From: CAYWHE01 sp964458125
GTDB lineage: Bacteria > Bacteroidota > Bacteroidia > AKYH767-A > OLB10
DNA length: 21,238 nucleotides
Assembly (NCBI GenBank): GCA_964458125.1
Contig: CAYWHE010000051.1
Span: forward strand, 1 to 21,238
Direction of reading: 5' to 3'
Shown here: positions 15,366 through 21,238 of the stretch, piece by piece
Layout of the letters: every line of letters starts with the position of its first letter
How positions within the stretch are numbered: position 1 is the first letter of the stretch
The notes under the pieces: generated by a model
What the model was told of the DNA's origin: nothing
Database searches by the model: none
Seen by the model: the letters and a program-made list of their open reading frames with translations, nothing else
Translations under genes and position numbers: made by a program

Positions 15366-16229
15366 ATGAGGCAACTAAAAATAACCAAATCGATTACCAA
15401 CCGCGAAAGCCAGTCGCTTGAAAAATATCTTCAGGAAATCGGTCGGGAGGAATTAATCAGTGCCGAGGAGGAGGTAAGATTAGCCAGAAAAATAAGGGAG
15501 GGGGATCAGAATGCCCTGGACCGTCTTACAAAGGCCAACCTCAGGTTTGTGGTTTCCGTTGCCAAGCAATACCAAAACCAGGGTTTGAGTTTGCCTGACC
15601 TGATCAATGAAGGAAATCTTGGTTTGATCAAAGCTGCAAAACGTTTTGACGAAACCCGCGGTTTTAAATTTATCTCCTATGCGGTATGGTGGATCCGTCA
15701 AAGCATCCTTCAGGCCCTGGCCGAACAGTCCAGGATTGTCCGCTTACCGCTCAACCAGGTTGGTTCCTTAAATAAAATTTCAAAAGCATTTTCCAAACTG
15801 GAACAGGAATTTGAACGGGAACCTTCTGCCGAAGAGTTATCCAAGCTGCTGGAATTGCCTTCCGAAAAAATTGCCGATACCATGAAAGTATCCGGCAAAC
15901 ACGTTTCCATGGATGCTCCATTTGTGCAGGGCGAGGATAACAGTTTGCTCGATGTACTTGAAAACAGTGATTCACCTCGTGCAGACAACCTCCTGATGTC
16001 GGAGTCACTGCAAAAGGAAATTGAACGTTCATTAAATACCCTTACGGAAAGGGAGCGTGAGGTGATCAAATTATTTTTCGGAATCGGTATGAACCACGGG
16101 CTGACGCTTGAAGAGATCGGCGCCAAGTTCGATCTGACCCGTGAACGCGTCAGGCAAATTAAGGAAAAGGCCATTCGTCGTCTGCGTCATAAATCGCGCA
16201 GTCGTCTCTTAAAGGCCTATTTGGGCTGA
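15366..16229 (+). CDS. rpoD: primary (housekeeping) sigma-70 factor
   Basis: The protein is 287 aa and lacks the long region 1.1 and non-conserved insert of proteobacterial RpoD, as is normal for Bacteroidota primary sigma factors. It starts with region 1.2 (LEKYLQEIGREELISAEEE), then region 2 with the -10-reading and melting stretch (residues about 55-125, including DLINEGNLGLIKAAKRFD and FISYAVWWIRQSI), region 3 (about 135-210) and region 4 with a helix-turn-helix (LTLEEIGAKFDLTRERVRQIKEKAIRRLR, in two parts from residue 246). This factor recognises the TAnnTTTG promoters found upstream of this gene and of its neighbours. It has its own promoter and terminator. Confidence 0.95.
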   Translation: MRQLKITKSITNRESQSLEKYLQEIGREELISAEEEVRLARKIREGDQNALDRLTKANLRFVVSVAKQYQNQGLSLPDLINEGNLGLIKAAKRFDETRGFKFISYAVWWIRQSILQALAEQSRIVRLPLNQVGSLNKISKAFSKLEQEFEREPSAEELSKLLELPSEKIADTMKVSGKHVSMDAPFVQGEDNSLLDVLENSDSPRADNLLMSESLQKEIERSLNTLTEREREVIKLFFGIGMNHGLTLEEIGAKFDLTRERVRQIKEKAIRRLRHKSRSRLLKAYLG

Positions 16230-16247
16230 TTTCTCAAAAAAACAATT

Positions 16248-16280
16248 AAAAAGTTCAGGTATCATTGCCTGAACTTTTTT
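16248..16280 (+). terminator. intrinsic terminator after rpoD
   Basis: A 12-bp stem (AAAAAGTTCAGG at 16248-16259 with its complement at 16268-16279) closes an 8-nt loop and ends in a T run. It starts 18 bp after the sigma factor stop. The T-tract and loop overlap the promoter of the next gene. Confidence 0.88.
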
Positions 16281-16295
16281 GTTTTAATACCTTTG
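16265..16295 (+). promoter_or_regulatory. promoter of the GAPDH gene, overlapping the rpoD terminator
   Basis: TTG at 16265-16267, a 20-bp spacer and TACCTTTG at 16288-16295 form a good Bacteroidota promoter. The -33 element lies in the loop of the terminator hairpin, and the T-tract lies in the spacer. The predicted leader is about 37 nt. Confidence 0.7.
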
Positions 16296-16338
16296 AAGCC
16301 CCATAAAACAAGAAACTTACCTACAACAATTCTCCACC

Positions 16339-17820
16339 ATGAGTACGCAGACACTGAATGAATCCAGCAACAGTTCGATTTCCTATGAAAGTGAATTACA
16401 GGACTGGATTAAGCTTGAAAAGGCAGCCATTGAACTTATCCATATTACCGGCACCCTTTGGTTCGATAAATCCGTTGAACTGATCATCTTCCGTAACCAG
16501 ATGGTTGACCGGAGTACCAGTGAAATTCTGAACCTTCACCAATATGCCAAGGAGATCGTTAAAAAACCCATCACTGTCATTGACTCCGTGACGATTGCCA
16601 GTGAAATGCTGAAACTGGATTTGGCCCCATCCCGGATCGACCTGGGAAAATTAACGTCCGAATGGCTTACCGAGAAGGAGACCTATAAAAATAATGCAAC
16701 TGATTTTACCCGGGATAAGCTTAAAAATTTCATCGGAAAAGAGAAACGCGCCCTTGTCCCCAAGGATGTTGTTTTATATGGTTTCGGCCGTATCGGACGC
16801 ATCCTGGCACGGGAACTTGTTTCCCAGTCCGGCAAAGGAGAACAGTTACGTCTCCGGGCCATCGTCACACGGGATAAGTCAGATGAGGACCTGATCAAGC
16901 GTGCCGATTTATTAAGAAATGATTCCGTTCATGGTCCATTCCCGGGAACGGTAATTGAAGACCTTGCCAATAAAACCCTAATCATCAATGGGCATGCCGT
17001 TCACATGATATCAGCCAGGAATCCGGAGGATATAGATTATACGGCTTATGGGATCCGGGATGCCCTTTTGATTGATAATACGGGCATTGCTCGTGACCGG
17101 GAAGGACTGGGACGTCATTTGTCCGCCAATGGAATTGCCAAAGTACTCCTGACAGCGCCCGGAAAAGGAGATATTCCAAATGTGGTTTATGGGATTAATC
17201 AAACCGATGTTAAAAACGAGGAGAAAATTGTATCTGCAGCCTCCTGTACGACCAATGCCATTGTTCCGGTACTGGCGGTAATCGACCGGACACTTGGTAT
17301 TGAGCGAGGTCACCTCGAAACCATCCATTCCTATACGAATGATCAAAATCTGCTTGATAATTACCATAAGAAATACAGAAGGGGACGCTCCGCTGCCCTG
17401 AATATGGTCATTACCGAAACCGGTGCGGATAAAGCTGTTTCAAAAGCATTGCCCCAGCTGGCGGGAAAAATAACAGGAAATGCCGTTCGCGTACCTACCC
17501 CCAATGTATCACTGGCAATCCTGAACCTGGCCCTGAAAAAACCGGCAACTAAAGAAGAAATAAACCAAATCCTTAAGAATGCAGCGCTTCAGGGTGACCT
17601 GATCGAGCAGATTCAATATTCCTATTCCAATGAACTGGTATCTACCGACCTGGTTGGAAATCCATGTGCATCCATTGTTGACAGCCCGGCGACCATTGTT
17701 TCTAAAGACAATAAAAATGCCGTCATCTACGTCTGGTATGATAATGAGTACGGGTACAGCCGGCAGGTACTCCGTTTTGCAAAATACCTGGCCGATGTCA
17801 TCAGGTTAACATACTATTGA
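16339..17820 (+). CDS. gap: glyceraldehyde-3-phosphate dehydrogenase, long form
   Basis: The core enzyme (from about residue 140) shows NAD-binding LYGFGRIGRI (146-155), the active-site SAASCTTNA with C303, the general base H330 in TIHSYTND, and WYDNEYGYS near the C-terminus. It oxidises glyceraldehyde 3-phosphate to 1,3-bisphosphoglycerate, or runs backwards in gluconeogenesis. It is 493 aa rather than the usual 330-340: about 140 extra N-terminal residues, mostly helical and without a recognised motif, precede the Rossmann fold. GAPDHs of about 480 aa are known in Flavobacteriia-type Bacteroidota and some Gammaproteobacteria, so this is a family variant and not a fusion error. No frameshift is visible. 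It sits in the same window as the class I aldolase but in its own transcription unit. Confidence 0.95.
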   Translation: MSTQTLNESSNSSISYESELQDWIKLEKAAIELIHITGTLWFDKSVELIIFRNQMVDRSTSEILNLHQYAKEIVKKPITVIDSVTIASEMLKLDLAPSRIDLGKLTSEWLTEKETYKNNATDFTRDKLKNFIGKEKRALVPKDVVLYGFGRIGRILARELVSQSGKGEQLRLRAIVTRDKSDEDLIKRADLLRNDSVHGPFPGTVIEDLANKTLIINGHAVHMISARNPEDIDYTAYGIRDALLIDNTGIARDREGLGRHLSANGIAKVLLTAPGKGDIPNVVYGINQTDVKNEEKIVSAASCTTNAIVPVLAVIDRTLGIERGHLETIHSYTNDQNLLDNYHKKYRRGRSAALNMVITETGADKAVSKALPQLAGKITGNAVRVPTPNVSLAILNLALKKPATKEEINQILKNAALQGDLIEQIQYSYSNELVSTDLVGNPCASIVDSPATIVSKDNKNAVIYVWYDNEYGYSRQVLRFAKYLADVIRLTYY

Positions 17821-17843
17821 TTTCCAGTAAAGTACATTAAAAG

Positions 17844-17880
17844 AAAGCCCCTGACAGAACTTTTGTCAGGGGCTTTTGCT
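17844..17880 (+). terminator. intrinsic terminator after gap
   Basis: A perfect 13-bp stem (17844-17856 with 17864-17876) with a 7-nt loop and a T-rich 3' arm lies 23 bp after the GAPDH stop codon. Confidence 0.88.
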
Positions 17881-18160
17881 TTGAACATTCTTTTCAGAAT
17901 ATTCGAAAAAACCTAACCTAATTAACGACAATCCTATATAAACTTCATTGGACTCAAAACTAGCCCCCTCCGGATGATCAAACGGTGAAGGTATTATGAG
18001 CGAACGGTGAAGATTTCCGTTTGCAGGCATTCCGAAAAAGTGAATGCATTTCTTACAAAAGCCTTTTACGGTGAAACAAAGCGGATACCCTTTGGTATAA
18101 CATTTCTGAAATAAAGCCTGCAGATTCGGGAATCAGCAGGTTATAAACAACCAAAGGAAC
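17881..18160. promoter_or_regulatory. regulatory-looking region upstream of the phosphorelay genes, with three ACGGTGAA repeats
   Basis: ACGGTGAA occurs three times on the plus strand (17982-17989, 18004-18011, 18068-18075); the first two are part of a 10-bp repeat 22 bp apart, and the third is 64 bp further. Both distances are near whole helical turns. A short palindrome (ATACC, CTTT, GGTAT) lies at 18085-18098, and an imperfect inverted repeat at 17883-17904. No exact TAnnTTTG element is present. I see no gene here. Confidence 0.45.
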
Positions 18161-19243
18161 ATGCTTCACCCCTTGCTTAGAAAGCAAATTGAAAGTTGTC
18201 CCGGTCTACACGGGGAACTCTCCCCTGCCTGGACAGCTTTACTGGATTGCGTAAGCAACATGTATTATAATCATGAGCAGGAATCGGCTGCCTGGTCACG
18301 GGAAGTCAGAGCCGTTTCAGACCTGGCTGATCAATACAAACAGCAATTAATTCAATTTTCGGCCATATTCAGTTCCATTCAACTTAAAATCGCTCAACTG
18401 TTAAATGAAAATCCGGCTGAAAAAAACCACCGTTTTGACCGGTTGGCAACAGATGAACTTCTTGGAGCAATTGCCAGGCTTGAACAAAAAGTGGCTCAGA
18501 TGAGCATGAAAGAGGAGATGCATTCCAGGAAAATAATTGATCTCGAGTCCATCAACAAGGAACTGGACCAGTTTTCCTATATCGTATCCCATGATCTGAA
18601 GGCACCACTCAGGGCCATTTCCAATTTATCCCAATGGATAGAGGATGATCTGGCCGGCCTGCTGAATAACCAGGTGAAGGAAAACATGCGGCTATTGCGT
18701 CACCGGGTAGTTCGGCTGGAAAGTCTTGTCAATGCCATTCTTACTTACTCCAAAGCCACTAAAATTATAACTGAAACCGAAATTGCAGATACGGGATTGC
18801 TGTTGAAGGAAGTCATTGATTCCCTCTCCATACCCGCTCATATCAGGATTATAAAAGCAGCGGAACAGTTTCCTGTTATCCGGACAGAAACCGTCAAACT
18901 TGAGCAGGTATTTTCCAACCTTCTCAGCAATGCGATCAAATATAATGACAAGGATGACGGAAAGATTGAGGTTGGATTTTATGAAACAGAAGAATTCTGC
19001 CAGTTTTATGTTCAGGATAACGGACCCGGAATCGAACCCCAGTTCCAGAAGAAGGTTTTCATGATTTTCCAGACGCTTGAAACAAAGGACTCTTACGAAA
19101 GTACCGGGATCGGTCTTTCCATCGTTAAAAAAATCATTGATGAAAAGGGCGGAAAAATCTGGATTGAATCGGAAAAGGGTAAGGGCGCAAGGTTTGTCTT
19201 TACCTGGCCCAAAATCAAAACAGTTACTTATCAAAAAGCATAA
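18161..19243 (+). CDS. soluble sensor histidine kinase without a recognised sensor domain
   Basis: This 360-residue protein has a HisKA domain with H144 in FSYIVSHDLKAPLR and a HATPase domain with the N-box (FSNLLSNAIKYN, 251-262), G1 box DNGPG (286-290) and G2 box STGIGLS (314-320). The H-box type is that of phytochrome-like and PAS kinases. There is no membrane segment; the first 130 residues are helical and coiled-coil-like with no PAS, GAF or phytochrome domain I can see, so its input is unknown. It autophosphorylates H144 and probably passes phosphate to the receiver encoded 3 bp downstream. AAAGGA just before the ATG may help initiation but is closer than usual. Confidence 0.93.
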   Translation: MLHPLLRKQIESCPGLHGELSPAWTALLDCVSNMYYNHEQESAAWSREVRAVSDLADQYKQQLIQFSAIFSSIQLKIAQLLNENPAEKNHRFDRLATDELLGAIARLEQKVAQMSMKEEMHSRKIIDLESINKELDQFSYIVSHDLKAPLRAISNLSQWIEDDLAGLLNNQVKENMRLLRHRVVRLESLVNAILTYSKATKIITETEIADTGLLLKEVIDSLSIPAHIRIIKAAEQFPVIRTETVKLEQVFSNLLSNAIKYNDKDDGKIEVGFYETEEFCQFYVQDNGPGIEPQFQKKVFMIFQTLETKDSYESTGIGLSIVKKIIDEKGGKIWIESEKGKGARFVFTWPKIKTVTYQKA

Positions 19244-19246
19244 CAA

Positions 19247-19681
19247 ATGACAGAAGAAAAGACCATTCATTTTCTGCTTGTGGAAGACGACAGCGTGGAT
19301 ATTATGAATGTACAACGGGCGTTCCGGAAAAACAACATTCAAAATCCCCTGCATATTGCCAGAAATGGAATTGAAGCCCTGGATATGCTCCGGGGTTCTA
19401 TGGGTACAGCCAAACTGGACCCCATTCCGAAAATTATCCTGCTCGACATCAATATGCCTAAAATGAACGGGATAGAATTTTTAAAGGAATTGCGGAATGA
19501 TGACACACTGAAATCCCTGAGCGTTTTTATCATGACTACTTCCAACGATGACCATGATAAATTCCAGGCCTATAACATGAATGTAGCCGGCTACATTGTA
19601 AAACCAATATCATTTGAAAAATTCGTCAGCGCCATTTCTGTACTGAATAATTACTGGCACTTATGCGAACAACCAATTTAA
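19247..19681 (+). CDS. single-domain response regulator, Rcp1-like
   Basis: This 144-residue protein is one receiver domain with no output domain. The acidic pair is D14-D15, the phosphoacceptor D67 (in LLDINMP), the switch Thr at 97 or 98 and the conserved Lys K119 (VKP). The VEDDSVDI start and the insertion before the phosphoacceptor resemble Rcp1-type regulators that pair with phytochrome-like kinases. It begins 3 bp after the kinase stop, so cotranscription and pairing are very likely. With no DNA-binding domain it should act as a phosphate shuttle or by protein contact. Confidence 0.93.
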   Translation: MTEEKTIHFLLVEDDSVDIMNVQRAFRKNNIQNPLHIARNGIEALDMLRGSMGTAKLDPIPKIILLDINMPKMNGIEFLKELRNDDTLKSLSVFIMTTSNDDHDKFQAYNMNVAGYIVKPISFEKFVSAISVLNNYWHLCEQPI

Positions 19682-19711
19682 AACACAGGCTCAACCATTA
19701 GAAAACAGATT

Positions 19712-21238
19712 ATGCTGAATAAACAAATAACAGTTCTGGTCATTGATGATGATGAAGTTGATAAACAGGCGGTCCGGAGAGCATTGAAATCCTCCGGGTA
19801 CAATGTCGATATACTGCTGGCCGGTGATCTTGAATCCGGCCTTACTGTTGCCGGTCATAATCACCTGGATTGCATTTTTCTGGATTACAGTTTACCCGGG
19901 GCCACCGGCTTTGATTTCCTGGACAGGTATACTGCCGTAAACGGACAGGCCCCTGTCATCATGATCACCTCACTTGGAGACGAGCAACTGGCCGTACAGG
20001 CCATGAAAAAGGGAGCCTGCGATTATATTCCAAAAAGCCTGATCACGCCTGAAGGAACCGCGCAAAGTTTACGGTATGCCCTGAAAATCCATGAGGCCAT
20101 CCGCCACAATTCGCGTATAGAACAAGCGTTACAGAATACCGAAAAAAGACTGGAAACAGTTATCAGCAATTCACCCCTGATTCTCTTTTCACTTGACAAA
20201 CAAGGCATCTTTACCCTTTTTAAGGGAAGCGGCACCAAAGCCCTGGAACAACAAGCCGGCCAGATCATCGGCAAATCCATCTTCGATTCCAGCCAGGAGC
20301 TGCCGGTTCAGCTGCAGGATTACCTGGCGGCCAGTCTGGGAAAGGAAACCTGCTTTACTTCGAAAGTGGCTGACCGGCACTTTGAGGTCCACTTTATCCC
20401 GGTACGGGATGATTCCGGGAACCTGATTGAAATGATGGGTGTAGCTACCGACATTACGGGGATGAAGCAAACCGAAGAAGTCCTTATAAAAAACCTAACC
20501 ATTTCGGAAGAAAGCGCCCGAATCAAGGAACAGTTCCTGGCCAATATGAGCCATGAAATCCGGACCCCTGTGCACGGCATCATGAGCCTGGCCGATATCC
20601 TGTCGAAAACAAACCTGAATGAGGAGCAAAAGACCTACCTGTATGCCGTGAAACGGTCGGCCGATAACCTGCTGGTCATCATCAACGACATCCTGGACCT
20701 TTCAAAAATAGATTCCGGAAAGATGACCTTTGAAAACACTCCCTTTAATTTCAAGGAAGTCATCCAGATGAGCATGGAACTCTTCAGGCATAAAGCAGCG
20801 GAAAAGAACCTGGAATTGAATTGTCACATATCTGAGCATATTCCGAATACGCTAAAGGGAGATCCTGTCAGGCTCAGCCAGATCATTAATAACCTGGTAA
20901 GTAATGCCATAAAGTTCACCGACAATGGATTTGTCAGGCTTGAGATCAAGACCCTGGAAAAAAACAATTCCAGCTGCGTGATCAATTTCAGAATCCAGGA
21001 TTCAGGCATTGGTATCCCGGCACAAAAGCTGGGCAGTATTTTTGAAAGCTTTACACAGGCCGGTGATGATATTACCAGAAAATATGGCGGAACGGGACTT
21101 GGACTGAGCATTGTAAAAAAACTGACCGAATTGCAGGGCGGTTACATCAGCGTGGAGAGTGAACTTAATGTAGGAACCACCTTCCTTATAAACCTTCCCC
21201 TGAATTACGCCAGCGAGTATGAACTTTCGGATAAACCA
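19712..21238 (+). CDS. hybrid REC-PAS-histidine kinase, 3' end beyond the window
   Basis: The frame is open from the ATG at 19712 to the last base (509 codons), so the gene continues beyond the window. An N-terminal receiver has D12/D13, phosphoacceptor D58 in FLDYSLP, T86 and K108. A PAS-like domain covers about 140-250 (from NTEKRLETVISNSPLILF to MGVATDITGMK). The kinase core has H281 in MSHEIRTPVHGI, an N-box IINNLVSNAIKFT (391-403), G1 DSGIG (430-434) and G2 GGTGLGLS (459-466). There is no membrane segment. Kinases of this build often end with one or more further receivers or an Hpt domain. It starts 30 bp after the Rcp1-like gene and probably belongs to the same operon. Its N-terminal receiver could accept phosphate from the upstream kinase. 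Confidence 0.93.
   Translation, partial: MLNKQITVLVIDDDEVDKQAVRRALKSSGYNVDILLAGDLESGLTVAGHNHLDCIFLDYSLPGATGFDFLDRYTAVNGQAPVIMITSLGDEQLAVQAMKKGACDYIPKSLITPEGTAQSLRYALKIHEAIRHNSRIEQALQNTEKRLETVISNSPLILFSLDKQGIFTLFKGSGTKALEQQAGQIIGKSIFDSSQELPVQLQDYLAASLGKETCFTSKVADRHFEVHFIPVRDDSGNLIEMMGVATDITGMKQTEEVLIKNLTISEESARIKEQFLANMSHEIRTPVHGIMSLADILSKTNLNEEQKTYLYAVKRSADNLLVIINDILDLSKIDSGKMTFENTPFNFKEVIQMSMELFRHKAAEKNLELNCHISEHIPNTLKGDPVRLSQIINNLVSNAIKFTDNGFVRLEIKTLEKNNSSCVINFRIQDSGIGIPAQKLGSIFESFTQAGDDITRKYGGTGLGLSIVKKLTELQGGYISVESELNVGTTFLINLPLNYASEYELSDKP

Overview
This window looks like chromosomal DNA of a Bacteroidota bacterium. The signs are a secreted protein with a type IX secretion C-terminal sorting domain, a short (287 aa) primary sigma factor, an unusually long (493 aa) GAPDH, promoters of the TTG/TTTG-N18-20-TAnnTTTG type before several genes, and a general lack of Shine-Dalgarno sequences. 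I cannot place it below phylum with confidence. Both ends cut through genes. I see no tRNA, rRNA, insertion sequence, prophage or CRISPR array.

Layout: 1-1548 is an ABC-F ribosome-associated ATPase (5' end missing), followed by a helical protein of unknown function. A minus-strand group runs from 6001 back to 2073: an LtaS-like membrane phosphoglycerol transferase/sulfatase, a GlcD-type FAD oxidase and an Hsp15-like S4 protein. Divergent from it at 6086 is a large secreted Asp-box beta-propeller protein with a T9SS tail. A small unknown protein (8773-9090) lies between two very AT-rich stretches. The class I fructose-bisphosphate aldolase and accD follow as a probable operon. A convergent gap of 816 bp (11561-12376) comes next, then an FkbM-type methyltransferase on the minus strand, an HtrA/DegP protease, the primary sigma factor, the long GAPDH, and a three-gene phosphorelay cluster (histidine kinase, Rcp1-like receiver, hybrid REC-PAS-kinase cut by the window end).

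The most unusual object is in the convergent gap after accD. Between about 11582 and 12088 there are 18 copies of an 8-nt core, CTTACGGG or a close variant, mostly 24-28 nt apart. The bases on either side of each core are usually complementary, so most copies can fold as a short hairpin with the same UUACGG-type loop. The stems differ from copy to copy, but the pairing is kept: A before the core goes with T after it, and G goes with C. The first copy is also the apparent accD terminator. This is a loop-conserved, stem-covarying hairpin array, always in the same orientation relative to accD, and I do not recognise it as any named element.

Most of the other genes are housekeeping: central carbon metabolism (fba, gap), fatty-acid synthesis (accD), transcription (rpoD), envelope protein quality control (htrA) and translation support (ABC-F, Hsp15). 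The accessory part is the envelope/secretion pair at 3929-8605 and the signalling cluster at the right end.
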